This document shows, in pieces, positions 26,730 to 36,411 of a stretch of 55,281 nucleotides of DNA. The position numbers and the translations under genes are program-made. The stretch spans positions 1-55,281 of the forward strand of contig JAUXOA010000031.1 of assembly GCA_030682475.1 (NCBI GenBank). Reading direction: 5' to 3'. The notes beneath the pieces were generated by a model that was not told the DNA's origin, did not search any database, and saw nothing but the letters and a program-made list of their open reading frames with translations. Within the stretch, counting starts at the first letter, position 1, and each line of letters begins with the position of its first letter. This DNA is from Rhodoferax sp. GTDB taxonomy: Bacteria; Pseudomonadota; Gammaproteobacteria; Burkholderiales; Burkholderiaceae_C.

Positions 26730-26977
26730 CAATGCTCCGCTGCGTCAGGCGCAAAGCGCCTCATGCAGAAGATTATTGAGGGAAAAGCCTTGAACCGATC
26801 AGCCAAACAGGCCAGGGATAGGCCTGCTCCTTAGGCAATCAGGGCTCGCTGCCTTCTGAAGCCCCGCCGGGCACAATCCAGTGCCGGGCGCAAGTGGGAC
26901 AGACCGCAGTTACAAACCGAATACTTTGCGGGACAGACCGCAGTTACACAAAGTGAACAAGCTGTGTCCTCAACTGA
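26730..26977. other. cheZ-flhB intergenic region
   Basis: 248 bp. The left part (26740-26880) shows small inverted repeats such as GGCGCAAAGCGCC but no gene. The right part is a copy of the dispersed CTGTCCC repeat described separately. A promoter for flhB may lie here; none is clear. Confidence 0.5.
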
Positions 26978-26980
26978 TTA
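26896..26980 (-). repeat. Dispersed GGACAG/CTGTCC repeat element, copy near cheZ
   Basis: Two units of GGGACAGACCGCAGTTAC (26896-26913 and 26930-26947, period 34) followed by GAACAAGCTGTGTCCTCAAC and TGATTAA. The terminal TTA supplies the stop codon of cheZ. Same family as 46432-46620 (opposite orientation) and 54460-54613. Confidence 0.85.
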
Positions 26981-27619
26981 AAACCCGAGGCTGGCCAGCA
27001 GATCATCGACCTGGTCTTGATTGTCGGCTATGTCGGGGTTGCCGAGCTTGGTTTGAGGTCCGTTGAGCAAGCCATGGCTCACTTCCTGCCGGTTTTCAAG
27101 CGGGATGTTGTCGACCAGAAGTTGCAGCAGTTGCGCCTCCATCTCCTTGATCACGTCCATCATCTTCTTGATGACCTGGCCGGTCAGGTCCTGGAAGTCC
27201 TGCGCCATCATGATTTCCATCAACTGGGCATTGGTCGCACTGGCCTGCTGCGGCACCTCCGACAAATAGCTGCGGGTGTCGACCACCAATTCGCGCGCGT
27301 CATCCAGTTCCAGTGGACTGGAAAACCACACGTCCCAGCGCTGGGTCAAGCCCTTGGCCTGCCTGGACAGGTTCTCCTGGATGGGCTGGGCGACATCGAC
27401 CGCGTTAAGCGCCCGTTCGGCCGCGCGTTCGGTCATTTGGGCCACATAGCTCAGACGGTCCCGTGCATCGGGAATGGCCTCAGCCGCCTTGGCAATGCTC
27501 TTGTCCAGGCCCAGCTCGCGTATGCCTTCGCGCATCTGGCGCGTCAAATGACCGATGCGGTTAAGCAGTTGTTCGGTCGAATCGCCAACGACCGCGTTAG
27601 AGAGTTCATCCTGCGCCAT
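26978..27619 (-). CDS. cheZ: CheY-P phosphatase CheZ
   Basis: 213-residue helical phosphatase. The active-site helix is [20 protein letters not shown] with the catalytic Gln (DLTGQ), and the CheY-binding C-terminal peptide is DDLLASLGF. Start set at the ATG at 27619 with AAGG upstream; an in-frame GTG lies three codons earlier. It follows cheY by one base. The stop codon lies at the very edge of a repeat element. Confidence 0.96.
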   Translation of the reverse strand: MAQDELSNAVVGDSTEQLLNRIGHLTRQMREGIRELGLDKSIAKAAEAIPDARDRLSYVAQMTERAAERALNAVDVAQPIQENLSRQAKGLTQRWDVWFSSPLELDDARELVVDTRSYLSEVPQQASATNAQLMEIMMAQDFQDLTGQVIKKMMDVIKEMEAQLLQLLVDNIPLENRQEVSHGLLNGPQTKLGNPDIADNQDQVDDLLASLGF

Positions 27620-27620
27620 A

Positions 27621-28019
27621 TCAAGCACCTTCTTTTTCGATTTTGTCGAAGATCTTGGTGATCTTTTCTTCCAGCGTGATGGCCGTAAACGGCTTCACGA
27701 CATAACCATTGGCGCCGCCCTGGGCGGCCGCAATGATGTTTTCCTTTTTCGCCTCTGCGGTCACCATCAGGACCGGCAGTTTGGCCAATAAAGGGTCGGC
27801 ACGAATCGCCTGCAGCATGGCCAGGCCATCCATGTTGGGCATGTTCCAGTCGGACAGCACAAAGCCGTAGTTGCCGCCCTTGAGCTTTTCCAGGCCGACC
27901 GCGCCGTCCTCGGCCTCGTCGACATTGATGAACCCCAGCTCTTTGAGCAGATTGCGAATAATCCGGCGCATGGTCGGGAAATCATCCACGACCAGAATTT
28001 TGATGTTTTTATCGACCAC
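27621..28019 (-). CDS. cheY: Chemotaxis response regulator CheY
   Basis: 132-residue single REC domain. Acidic pocket [10 protein letters not shown], phosphoacceptor Asp in [11 protein letters not shown], Thr in [12 protein letters not shown], Lys in [14 protein letters not shown]: all the canonical CheY residues. The start is a GTG (28019) with GGAG five bases before it. Next to cheZ, so this is the motor-binding CheY rather than the one at 32.9 kb. Confidence 0.97.
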   Translation of the reverse strand: MVDKNIKILVVDDFPTMRRIIRNLLKELGFINVDEAEDGAVGLEKLKGGNYGFVLSDWNMPNMDGLAMLQAIRADPLLAKLPVLMVTAEAKKENIIAAAQGGANGYVVKPFTAITLEEKITKIFDKIEKEGA

Positions 28020-28104
28020 ATTAACTCCAAAAATTGACTACTAACACGGCCATTGGTGGGCGCTTCGGATGCACCAAGCAAACGGTCTCGCTCTTCTCGC
28101 TTCC

Positions 28105-29190
28105 CTATACCCGATTGGTCCGTTCACCGAAGGACATCAGGTGTGCCAACACACGCTGACTCATTTCCTGTAGCGGAGCGACCTCGCTCACGGCACCGAT
28201 TGCAATCGCTTCGCGCGGCATGCCAAACACCACGCAACTGGCCTCGTCCTGTGCCAGCGTATGGGCACCCGCCTGACGCATGCGCAGCAGGCCTTCGGCA
28301 CCATCACGCCCCATGCCGGTCAGAATGACGCCGATGGCATTTTTGCCAGCATGTTTTGCGGCTGAATCAAACAGCACGTCAACCGATGGGCGATGCCGGT
28401 TCACCGGTGGCGCCTGGTCCACCTGCGCCACGTAATTGGCGCCGCTGCGCGTCAGCGACAGATGAAATCCGCCGGGCGCAATGTAGGCGTGACCTGGCAA
28501 GATCCGTTCACCCTGCACAGCCTCCGTCACGACGATGCGGCACAAGCCGTTGAGGCGCTGCGCAAATGAATTGGTAAAACCGGCCGGCATGTGCTGAGCA
28601 ATCATGATACCCGGACTGTCCGGCGGCAGGGGCTGCAAGACCTCCCGGATCGCTTCAGTACCACCGGTGGATGCCCCAATGATGATGAGCTTCTCGGTGC
28701 TCAATAACGGACTGCGCAGCAGGGGCGCTTCTACCACCGTTGCCGGACTGCCGGCCGTCGCGGCTCGCCTTGCTGGCAGCAACCGGGCGGCGGCGGCAAT
28801 ACGAATCTTGCCCGCGATCAGATCGGTGTAGGCCAGCAAGCCATCACGTATGCCAAGCCGCGGCTTGGTGACAAAGTCGATTGCCCCAAGCTCCAGGGCG
28901 CGCAGTGCGGCTTCCGATCCGCGCTCGGTCAGTGACGACACCATCACCACCGGCATGGGCCGCAAGCGCATCAGTTTTTCGAGAAATTCCAGCCCGTCCA
29001 TGCGTGGCATTTCGACGTCCAGCGTCATCACGTCGGGGTTGTGTTGCTTGACCAGATCGCGGGCGATCAAGGGATCGGAGGCGGTCGCCACCACGGTCAT
29101 GTCGGGCTGGCTGTTGATGATTTCAGTCATCAGGCTGCGTATCAGTGCCGAGTCGTCGACACACAGCACCTTGATTTTATTTGCGCTCAT
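28105..29190 (-). CDS. cheB: Chemotaxis protein-glutamate methylesterase CheB
   Basis: 361 residues: REC domain (about 1-120, [20 protein letters not shown]) and C-terminal methylesterase (about 165-355) with the catalytic Ser in [12 protein letters not shown], His in AQHMPAGFT and Asp in GMGRDGAEG. It demethylates and deamidates receptors and is activated by CheA. Start at the ATG at 29190, overlapping the cheD stop (ATGA). In the cheR-cheD-cheB run. Confidence 0.97.
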   Translation of the reverse strand: MSANKIKVLCVDDSALIRSLMTEIINSQPDMTVVATASDPLIARDLVKQHNPDVMTLDVEMPRMDGLEFLEKLMRLRPMPVVMVSSLTERGSEAALRALELGAIDFVTKPRLGIRDGLLAYTDLIAGKIRIAAAARLLPARRAATAGSPATVVEAPLLRSPLLSTEKLIIIGASTGGTEAIREVLQPLPPDSPGIMIAQHMPAGFTNSFAQRLNGLCRIVVTEAVQGERILPGHAYIAPGGFHLSLTRSGANYVAQVDQAPPVNRHRPSVDVLFDSAAKHAGKNAIGVILTGMGRDGAEGLLRMRQAGAHTLAQDEASCVVFGMPREAIAIGAVSEVAPLQEMSQRVLAHLMSFGERTNRV

Positions 29191-29846
29191 AAGGCCCACG
29201 CATTCTTGTTGGCGGCGTTGCGGGCAAGGTCCCTATCGAAGAGCTCCACCTTGTCGCGGCGCTGCTGTTTCAACAGTGCCTGCGCCAACTCCTGTTCCTC
29301 GTGCTGCACCAGCAACGCGTCGTCCTGCCGACGCAGCTTGCGCATGGTGACTCTGCCGGTCACGGGAAAATAATTGATGCGACGGGGCAGGTCCCCTCGC
29401 AAATCCTGGGCTGATATCCGGACCTGTTCCATTTGCAGATAGCGCAGGACAAAATCGGCATTGCGGTCACCGATATTGAGCGTCGTCATATTGGCCAGCA
29501 CCGCGCCACCCCCAAACACCTTGGCTTCCAGCCGTTCGCGTCTGGCGCCGGCCTTGAACAATTCATTGAGCAGCATTTCCATGGCATAGGCGCCATAACG
29601 CATGGCTGCGGCTGCGCTGCGGGACGATGGGTCCGCATCCTCCGGCAGCATAAAGTGGTTCATGCCGCCGACACCGGCCGTGCTGTCACGCACGCAAGCG
29701 GATACACACGACCCCAAGACCGTCGTCAGCACCATGTCCTTGGCGGTGACGAAGTACTCACCGGGCAACAACTTCACCGCTGAAATGTCAAACTCACGGT
29801 CAAAGTAATGGCGGGTCGCGACCGTCTCGATGTGCGCGGAAGTCAT
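29187..29846 (-). CDS. cheD: Chemoreceptor glutamine deamidase CheD
   Basis: 219 residues. The catalytic Cys is in [12 protein letters not shown] and the His in GGMNHFMLP, with the downstream NAD and KVFGGGAVL region as in CheD. It deamidates receptor glutamines and in some species helps CheY-P control. ATGA overlaps with cheR upstream and cheB downstream point to coupled translation. Confidence 0.96.
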   Translation of the reverse strand: MTSAHIETVATRHYFDREFDISAVKLLPGEYFVTAKDMVLTTVLGSCVSACVRDSTAGVGGMNHFMLPEDADPSSRSAAAAMRYGAYAMEMLLNELFKAGARRERLEAKVFGGGAVLANMTTLNIGDRNADFVLRYLQMEQVRISAQDLRGDLPRRINYFPVTGRVTMRKLRRQDDALLVQHEEQELAQALLKQQRRDKVELFDRDLARNAANKNAWAL

Positions 29847-30712
29847 GCCGCCACCTTTGTCCGGTTAGACGCCAGTTCATAAGTCGTCTGGCCGCGCAGC
29901 CGAAAGGTCTGATTGGCAAATGAAAAATTTTCAGAATGCCCGGCAAACAGCAGGCCATGCGGTTTCAGCAGCGGTGCAAAGCGTTGCAGGATTTTCCCCT
30001 GCGTGGGTTTGTCGAAATAAATCATCACATTGCGGCAAAAAATAGCGTCGAATGGCTCTTTCAACGCCCATTTGGGGTCGAGCAGATTGAGTTGCTCGAA
30101 CTTCACCATCGCCGCCACTTCCGGCCGTATCCGCACCTTGCCTTCCAGCGCCCCCGAGCCTTTCAGAAAAAAGCGCTTCAGACGTGCGTGCGGCAGTTTG
30201 CTGGCCTGCTCCATCGTAAAAATGCCTGCCGCTCCCTTGGTCAGCACTTGCGTATCGATATCGGTGGCCACCACGCTGGCGGCACCGGCACGACTGCCCA
30301 GCGCCTCGATCAGCGTCATCGCAATCGAGTACGGCTCCTCCCCCGTGGACGCGGCTGAACACCAGACCGTGACGGGCTGGGGACAGCTCCGGACGTGTTC
30401 CGCCAGCGCCGGGAAATGGTGCGCCTCACGGAAGAACGACGTCAGATTGGTGGTTAGCGCATTGGTAAACAACTGCCACTCATCGCCGTTCGGGTCGGCT
30501 TCCAGGAATCTCAGATAAGTGGAGAATTCCTTCAGCCGAAGCTCCCGCAAGCGCCGCGCCAGTCGGCTGTAGACCATTTGCCGCTTTTGTGCGCCCAGCG
30601 CTATTCCGGCACGCTGATGTATCAGTGTGCGTATTTTCGAAAAATCATCGTCAGTGAGAAGGAAATCCGGCCCGACCGACGAAGCCGTAACGATCTGCTG
30701 GTTTGTATTCAT
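29843..30712 (-). CDS. cheR: Chemotaxis protein methyltransferase CheR
   Basis: 289 residues: helical N-terminal domain (about 15-85, [17 protein letters not shown]) and SAM-dependent domain with [26 protein letters not shown] and [11 protein letters not shown]. It methylates receptor glutamates and likely binds the DWETF tails of the receptors at 1.6 and 4.3 kb. Start set at MNTNQQIV (30712); a longer frame reaches 30772 but adds unlike sequence. Confidence 0.96.
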   Translation of the reverse strand: MNTNQQIVTASSVGPDFLLTDDDFSKIRTLIHQRAGIALGAQKRQMVYSRLARRLRELRLKEFSTYLRFLEADPNGDEWQLFTNALTTNLTSFFREAHHFPALAEHVRSCPQPVTVWCSAASTGEEPYSIAMTLIEALGSRAGAASVVATDIDTQVLTKGAAGIFTMEQASKLPHARLKRFFLKGSGALEGKVRIRPEVAAMVKFEQLNLLDPKWALKEPFDAIFCRNVMIYFDKPTQGKILQRFAPLLKPHGLLFAGHSENFSFANQTFRLRGQTTYELASNRTKVAA

Positions 30713-30841
30713 ACGTTTTCGTGTTATCGCAGGCGCAAAGTGAGCGAAATGAGCGTGCGGTGCGTCAAACAAATGACACAGGCTTCAATGTACGCAAGCC
30801 AGGCGCGGCGCCATACATCAAAAAACACGCTAAAAAGTCCT

Positions 30842-32905
30842 CTATTGTTGGCATGACTGGCTTAGTTTCTCGCGATTCGTTCGCTGCACCGCGCCGACAT
30901 CGATAATCAGTGCCACGTTGCCATCACCCAGAATCGTCGCCGCAGAAATACCCGGCACTTTGCGGTAATTGGTTTCAAGGTTTTTGACCACCACCTGATG
31001 CTGGCCGACCAGTTGATCCACCAGCATCGCAAAACGCGCGCCTTCGGCCTGCACAATGACCGCGATGCCCTGCATCGGATCGTGTACCGCATCGGCGACC
31101 TCGAACAGCTTGTGCAATTCGATCAGCGCCAGGTACTCGCCCCGCACATGCATGACGTGCTCATCACTGGTGATCGAATGGACATCTTTGGCCTGCGGCT
31201 GCAAGGATTCGATGACGTAAGCCAAGGGCAAAATGTAGACTTCTTCGCCGATTTTGACCGACATGCCATTGAGGATGGCCAAGGTCAGGGGCAGCACGAT
31301 TTTGATGGTCGTGCCCTTGCCTTGCGTGGAGGCGATTTCAACATGGCCACCCATTGCATGAATATTGCGTTTCACCACATCCATGCCGACCCCACGACCG
31401 GAGACGTCGGTCACTTCTTCTGCCGTAGAAAAGCCGGGCGCAAAAATCAGTTGCCAAACTTCGTCATCGGAGATGGTCTCGCTAATCGCCATGCCTTGCA
31501 GGATCGCCTTGGCCAGAATTCTCTCCCGGGACAGACCGCCGCCATCGTCCTTGACTTCGATCACGATGCTGCCGCCCTGATGCTGTGCTGACAGCGTCAG
31601 GCGTCCTACCGGATCCTTGCCGGCGAAGGCGCGTTGTTCCGGGCTCTCAATACCGTGGTCCAGACTGTTGCGTACCAGATGGGTGATCGGGTCGATGATG
31701 CGTTCGATCAGGCTTTTATCCAGCTCGGTCTCTTTGCCGACGGTCACCAGTTGCGCCTGCTTGCCGAGCTTGGCCGACAGGTCGCGTACCAGGCGCGGGA
31801 AGCGGCTGAATACATAGTCCATGGGCATCATCCGGATCGACATCACCGATTCCTGTAAATCGCGGGCGTTGCGCTCCAGATGCCCCATGCCGCTCAGCAG
31901 GCGCTCGTGCAACACGGGGTCGAGTGTCGATGCGGTTTGCGTCAATATCGACTGGGTAATCACCAGTTCGCCGACCAGGTTGATGATCTGGTCAACCTTT
32001 TCCACATCAACTCTGATTGAATTGGTCGTCACCTGGTCAGTAGCCCGTGCTGTGTACACGGGCGCTTTTTCAAGCTCTGCGCTGCTTGCACCTGTCTCTT
32101 TGATGTTGCCAGTGGCTGCCACCGCTGCGGCGGCAGCAACCAGACTCGTCGGCAGGGGGGGGCTCACAATTTCCGGCGCTGCGTCGGGGGCGCCAGTTGA
32201 TTCAGTGCTGACGTCAATTTGATCGGCTTCGATGATGAAGCAACACACCGCAATGATGTCATCGGCATCACAGTCGGTTTTCAGCCACAAGGTCAGGCTG
32301 TTATCGGTTTGGGTTTGTGCCATCACATGACCCAGATGGCCCAACTCTTCGCTCAGCAGCTTGCGGTCGTTTTCGGAGATTTTGGAAAAGCGCACTTTCA
32401 GGGTTCGGTCTGCCAGCGCGTTGGCGGCTGGCTCCGATGCAGGTTCGAACCTGGCCACCGGTGTGATGACTGGCGTTTGCACGACCGCCGTTGCGGCGGG
32501 CGCAGCGGCAGAGCCAGCGCTTGCCTCCAACGCCAGTTGCTGCAGTACCGCGCAGATTCGCGCGACCATTTCGGGCTCTGGTTCAGCGCCAGCCCGGTAA
32601 GCGCTCATTTGTTTTTGCAACACGTCTTTGGTCTCCAAAAAGGCATCCATCATTTTTATGCTTAATTTCAATTGACCATGGCGTGCCCGATCAAGCAAAT
32701 TTTCAAGCAGATGCGTGGTATCGGTCAGTGCGCGAAAGCCAAAGGTGGCCGCACCGCCCTTGATCGAATGCGCGGCACGAAATATCGCGTTGAGCTGCTC
32801 GCTGTCCGGCGCCTGCAAATCGAGCCCCAAAAGCAGCAGCTCCATCTCGGCCAGCAACTCATCGGCTTCTTCAAAAAATGTCTGGTAAAACTCGGTAATG
32901 TCCAT
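30842..32905 (-). CDS. cheA: Chemotaxis histidine kinase CheA
   Basis: 687 residues. P1 Hpt with phospho-His in AAHSIKGGAATFGF, a P2-like CheY-docking region (about 180-240), dimerisation domain, kinase domain with N box HLVRNSLDHGIE, G1 VKDDGGGLSRE and G2 GRGVGMDVV, and a C-terminal CheW-like P5 domain. It phosphorylates CheY and CheB. The 130-bp gap to cheR holds no gene or clear signal. No cheW beside it, unlike many clusters. Confidence 0.97.
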   Translation of the reverse strand: MDITEFYQTFFEEADELLAEMELLLLGLDLQAPDSEQLNAIFRAAHSIKGGAATFGFRALTDTTHLLENLLDRARHGQLKLSIKMMDAFLETKDVLQKQMSAYRAGAEPEPEMVARICAVLQQLALEASAGSAAAPAATAVVQTPVITPVARFEPASEPAANALADRTLKVRFSKISENDRKLLSEELGHLGHVMAQTQTDNSLTLWLKTDCDADDIIAVCCFIIEADQIDVSTESTGAPDAAPEIVSPPLPTSLVAAAAAVAATGNIKETGASSAELEKAPVYTARATDQVTTNSIRVDVEKVDQIINLVGELVITQSILTQTASTLDPVLHERLLSGMGHLERNARDLQESVMSIRMMPMDYVFSRFPRLVRDLSAKLGKQAQLVTVGKETELDKSLIERIIDPITHLVRNSLDHGIESPEQRAFAGKDPVGRLTLSAQHQGGSIVIEVKDDGGGLSRERILAKAILQGMAISETISDDEVWQLIFAPGFSTAEEVTDVSGRGVGMDVVKRNIHAMGGHVEIASTQGKGTTIKIVLPLTLAILNGMSVKIGEEVYILPLAYVIESLQPQAKDVHSITSDEHVMHVRGEYLALIELHKLFEVADAVHDPMQGIAVIVQAEGARFAMLVDQLVGQHQVVVKNLETNYRKVPGISAATILGDGNVALIIDVGAVQRTNREKLSQSCQQ

Positions 32906-32949
32906 TTCGGGTGCGTCTCTCGTTTTGGGTACTGCTGAACGGGCTCACA

Positions 32950-33327
32950 TCAAGGCACCGGATTCATCAGGCTGCCAACCACCGCCAGGAGTGTTTCGGG
33001 TTCGATCGGCTTGCATAACCAGCCGCTGGCACCGGCTTTTCTTGCATCTCCTTTGCTGGCGTCACTGTTGGTAGTGCTCAATACCAGGACAGGTACATCG
33101 ACGTAGTCGGGCAGCCGCCGCAATTCACGCGTCAGCTCGCAGCCATCCATGGGGCTCATGGTCCAGTCGGTCAACACCAGATCGACCGCCGCTTCACGGG
33201 CCTGTTCCAGTGCCGTGTTCCCGTCTGCGGCCAGCAGCACCTTGTAGCCACCCTCCTCAAGAATGGCGGAGTTCAACTGCCGCATGACGGCCGAATCGTC
33301 GACCACCAATATGGTTTTTTTCTTCAT
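32950..33327 (-). CDS. CheY-like single-domain response regulator
   Basis: 125-residue REC domain: VVDDSAVMRQL, phosphoacceptor Asp in LTDWTMSPMDG, Thr/Ser in VLSTTNSDASK and Lys in WLCKPIEPE. It differs from the CheY at 27.6 kb in the residues around the phosphorylation site and output face. The ATGA overlap with motB and the position before cheA are seen; a role as a second CheY (phosphate sink or alternative output) is inference. Confidence 0.92.
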   Translation of the reverse strand: MKKKTILVVDDSAVMRQLNSAILEEGGYKVLLAADGNTALEQAREAAVDLVLTDWTMSPMDGCELTRELRRLPDYVDVPVLVLSTTNSDASKGDARKAGASGWLCKPIEPETLLAVVGSLMNPVP

Positions 33328-34244
33328 TGAGTCTGGCTTCCAGAGTTGGGGTTTGACGGATTCACCGCAGGTTGCCCGGTCGGGCCCTGCTGTGCGTCGA
33401 CCGACTTGATGCGGTGATTGGCCGCATTGGCGTTTTCTATTGCTGCTTGTGCGCGGGGATTGAGAACCACAATGCTGATGCGGCGATTGATCGGTGCAAA
33501 CGGGTCATCCTGGTTCAGGTTCATGCTCGACGCCACACCCATGACCCGCAGCACTTTCTTGTCCTGCATGCCACCGGCAACCAGCTCGCGCCGCGACGCA
33601 TTCGCCCTGTCAGCCGACAGCTCCCAGTTACTGTAGGATTTATCGCCCTGTGTGTACTGCGCTGCGTCGGTATGGCCAGACAAGGTGATCTTGTTGGGTT
33701 GGTCGTTGAGCACCGGGCCGAGCTCGCGCAATATGCTGCGCATATAAGGCATCACAACGGCGCTGGAGCGGTCGAACATGGGCCTATTGGCGCTGTCGAC
33801 AATCTGAATCCGCAGGCCTTCCGGCGTGATGTCGAGCAGCAGGTGGTGCTTCAACTGTTTGAGCACAGGGCTGTCTTCGATCATCTTGTCCAGGCGCTGC
33901 TTGAGATCGTCCAGGCGCTTGACATCGGCGGGGTCAGTGGCGTCACTGTCAGATTTCCTGACTTCGCCATCTGCATGTATCGGGTCGGTGCCGCCGCCGG
34001 GGATCACGTTGGCGCTGGTACTGCTTTTGGCCCCCCCGCTGACCGCCACCTTGAGAGGCGTTTTGAATTGCTCTGCAATACCCCTTAACTGCGCCTTTGA
34101 CGCTGTGGCTACAAGCCACAGGACCAGAAACAACGCAAACATGGCGGTCATGAAGTCGGCAAAGGCAATCTTCCAGGCGCCGTCGTGATGGCCAGCAGCC
34201 ATGACAGGGCGCTTGATGATGATCCGGCGTGGCGCTTCACTCAT
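33324..34244 (-). CDS. motB: Flagellar stator protein MotB
   Basis: 306 residues. One N-terminal membrane helix with the proton-carrying Asp (AFADFMTAMFALFLVLWLVA), a plug/linker region, and a C-terminal OmpA-like peptidoglycan-binding domain (LSGHTDAAQY, NWELSADRANASRRELV, NRRISIVVLN). A disordered Pro/Asn/Gln-rich tail of about 30 residues ends the protein. With MotA it forms the proton-driven stator. Confidence 0.97.
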   Translation of the reverse strand: MSEAPRRIIIKRPVMAAGHHDGAWKIAFADFMTAMFALFLVLWLVATASKAQLRGIAEQFKTPLKVAVSGGAKSSTSANVIPGGGTDPIHADGEVRKSDSDATDPADVKRLDDLKQRLDKMIEDSPVLKQLKHHLLLDITPEGLRIQIVDSANRPMFDRSSAVVMPYMRSILRELGPVLNDQPNKITLSGHTDAAQYTQGDKSYSNWELSADRANASRRELVAGGMQDKKVLRVMGVASSMNLNQDDPFAPINRRISIVVLNPRAQAAIENANAANHRIKSVDAQQGPTGQPAVNPSNPNSGSQTQ

Positions 34245-34250
34245 GGCAGT

Positions 34251-35129
34251 TCAGACTTGCGTGCTTTTGCGGCTCTTGACGTTACGGACGTGCTTGTCGA
34301 GCTCGATAAACGAAGGCCGATCATTCGAAAACAGAACTTTGCGTCCAAACTCTACCGCCAGTTGCGGCGCACAGCCGTTCAGGCTGGCCATCAGCGTGAC
34401 TTTGATGCATTCATAGGCCTTAAGGGATGCCGCCACCTTGTGCTCGATCAAGGATGCCAGCGGCGACACGAAACCATAGGCCAGCAATATGCCCAGGAAA
34501 GTGCCGATCAACGCTGCCGCAATCATTCCACCCAAGACGGCGGGCGGCCCGTCGATGGACCCCAGCGCATGCACCACACCCAGCACGGCCGCGATAATGC
34601 CGAGGGCTGGCAGTGCATCACCGACCCGGTTCAGACTGTGGGCCGGCACTTCGGCCTCGTGCTTGTAGGTTTGGAGTTCATGCTCCATCAGTTCCGAGAT
34701 TTCGAAAGCGTCGGTGTGACCGCCAACGATCAGGCGCAAGTAGTCGGTCAGGAACTCCAGCATCTGCGCATCCTTCAATATGATTGTGTAGGGTGCAAAA
34801 ATAGCGCTGTTCCGCGGATCGTCAACATGGGACTCCAGCGTCATCATGCCATCCTTGCGGCCTTTGGACAGCAGCACATACAGCAAGGCGAGGAGCTCCA
34901 TGTAGAGTGCCTTGTCGTGTTTTTTCGAGTCGACGATCAGTTTTGGCAATGTTTTGACCGTGGCGAGGATGGTATGACTGTCATTGGCGGTGATAAATGC
35001 GCCCACCGCAGTGCCACCAATGATCAGCAGTTCGACCGGCTGAAAAAGAACGCCGAAATGCCCGCCCATCAGCGCATAACCGCCAAATACCGACCCCAAC
35101 ACCACCAGATAGCCAACAATTACCAGCAC
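34251..35129 (-). CDS. motA: Flagellar stator protein MotA
   Basis: 292 residues, four membrane segments with a large cytoplasmic loop (LLALLYVLLSKGRKDGMMTL, then ESHVDDPRNS) and the MotA-type proline/charged residues before the third helix (PALGIIAAVLGVVHALGSID). Start set at the GTG (35129, MLVIVGYLVVLGSVFGGYAL) because GGGAG lies five to seven bases upstream; the frame is open 26 codons further but without a helix-like N-terminus. 6 bp before motB. Confidence 0.95.
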   Translation of the reverse strand: MLVIVGYLVVLGSVFGGYALMGGHFGVLFQPVELLIIGGTAVGAFITANDSHTILATVKTLPKLIVDSKKHDKALYMELLALLYVLLSKGRKDGMMTLESHVDDPRNSAIFAPYTIILKDAQMLEFLTDYLRLIVGGHTDAFEISELMEHELQTYKHEAEVPAHSLNRVGDALPALGIIAAVLGVVHALGSIDGPPAVLGGMIAAALIGTFLGILLAYGFVSPLASLIEHKVAASLKAYECIKVTLMASLNGCAPQLAVEFGRKVLFSNDRPSFIELDKHVRNVKSRKSTQV

Positions 35130-35190
35130 TCTGCGCTCCCGCTGAAATAAAACTTCTAAAGTAAAGAGATTCAGGCGGACCTGTTGCGCC

Positions 35191-35808
35191 TCAGGTACGG
35201 GCCCCATTCATCACATCTGCCAGCCACTGCGATGAGGACGGCGCGCGTTTCTCAGTGACGCTGGCTACTTCGACAACATCGCGTTTGAGGTTGACCTTTC
35301 GCGTCTTGCCGGCACGTGATGGCGGCCGGCACAAAACACACACGTAATTGCTTTGTGGATCGTGTGCATGCGCAACGAATTGACCGGTGCAACGCGTACA
35401 GGCAGTCAACTGCAACATGTGGCTGTCAAAAAATCGCACCAAAGTCCAGGCTCGTGTGAAGTCGAGAACCGGCTCACCGCCTTGCAGCGCCACCTGCTCC
35501 AGATAGAGCCGGTAGCTTTTAACGATGGCGGCAATCCGCGTGCAGCCTCCTTGGGTCAACATAAATCGGTAGATGTTGTAGAACATCGACGAATGAATGT
35601 TGGCCAGCCAGGTCATGAACCAGTCTGTTGAAAACGGCAACAGCCCTTTGGGTGGCGAAACGCCCCTGATTTCTTTGTACAGCTTGATCAGACGATCCCG
35701 GCTCAAGCTGGTTTCCGTTTCCAGAAACTGTAGACGAGCGCCAAGTTTAATCAGGTCAATCGCAAGATGAATCTCTTCCGCTTCACGAATAACGCTCTTA
35801 GTCGCCAT
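35191..35808 (-). CDS. flhC: Flagellar master regulator subunit FlhC
   Basis: 205 residues from the ATG at 35808 (MATKSVIREAEEIHLAIDLI). The zinc cysteines are in CTRCTGQF and CVLC, 20 residues apart. FlhC with FlhD activates class II flagellar promoters. A frame extension of 10 codons upstream is open but overlaps the flhD-flhC gap without a ribosome site. The C-terminus is longer and Lys/Arg/Ser-rich. Confidence 0.96.
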   Translation of the reverse strand: MATKSVIREAEEIHLAIDLIKLGARLQFLETETSLSRDRLIKLYKEIRGVSPPKGLLPFSTDWFMTWLANIHSSMFYNIYRFMLTQGGCTRIAAIVKSYRLYLEQVALQGGEPVLDFTRAWTLVRFFDSHMLQLTACTRCTGQFVAHAHDPQSNYVCVLCRPPSRAGKTRKVNLKRDVVEVASVTEKRAPSSSQWLADVMNGART

Positions 35809-35852
35809 GATGGACCGAACTGCAAGAAAAGTGAGCAATCACTGGGGTGCAC

Positions 35853-36182
35853 TCAATGCGTAACATTGCGTGCCGCCTCGACCTGCTTCCCGGACAGAAG
35901 AATGGTCGCATGCGCCTGTTGCAATGTCAGGTTTTTCCCGTCATGCGTCAGTGCCAATAGAATCGGGTGATCATCAAATCTGAAACGGCATAAAAGCAGA
36001 CTGGACGCTGCCAGCTTCACAATTTGCGACAGCGACAGATTTCCGAGCAGATCGGCCAGTTCCCGGCTCATACCCAGGCGGAACATGGCGGTCTCAGCAT
36101 CCTCTCTCACCAGCCGCTGTGCCAGCAGCAGGTAGGACAAATTCAAATCACTAATCTCGTTGCTGGTACCAGTCTCAACCAT
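35853..36182 (-). CDS. flhD: Flagellar master regulator subunit FlhD
   Basis: 109 residues from the ATG at 36182 ([20 protein letters not shown]). FlhD signature: [20 protein letters not shown], then [18 protein letters not shown]. An in-frame TTG seven codons earlier is an alternative start. FlhD4C2 is the top of the flagellar cascade; the sigma70-type promoter is about 135 bp upstream. Confidence 0.95.
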   Translation of the reverse strand: MVETGTSNEISDLNLSYLLLAQRLVREDAETAMFRLGMSRELADLLGNLSLSQIVKLAASSLLLCRFRFDDHPILLALTHDGKNLTLQQAHATILLSGKQVEAARNVTH

Positions 36183-36411
36183 GGTGCGCTTTCTTTTTGA
36201 CAACTTGCTCTTTGCGGAAGCGGCCAGACAAACCGCACTTAATTCCGCCGCTTATTACGAATCTGGCTGCCCGTCTAATCAGGACTAAATGTATCCAGAG
36301 GCGTTCCTTGTAATAAACTGTATCAAATCGAAAACATCGTGTCAATCGTTTTTATCGTATTTAACGTTTAAATCTTAATAATCCTTAATGTCGTTTTTAC
36401 ATTGTGAAATA
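36183..36411 (-). promoter_or_regulatory. flhDC upstream regulatory region
   Basis: 229 bp, clearly AT-richer than its surroundings, between flhD and the end of the histidine kinase gene. It includes the promoter at 36317-36345 and roughly 130 nt of leader. Regulators of flhDC most likely bind here. Confidence 0.6.
36317..36345 (-). promoter_or_regulatory. sigma70-type promoter of flhDC
   Basis: Minus strand TTGACA (36345-36340), 17-nt spacer, TACAGT (36322-36317): perfect -35, 4 of 6 at -10, ideal spacing, in an AT-rich setting upstream of flhD. Confidence 0.7.

Noticed and set aside
27621..29190. A promoter between cheB and cheY
   Set aside because: The 85-bp gap was inspected; no convincing sigma70 or FliA boxes were found, so cotranscription is the simpler view.
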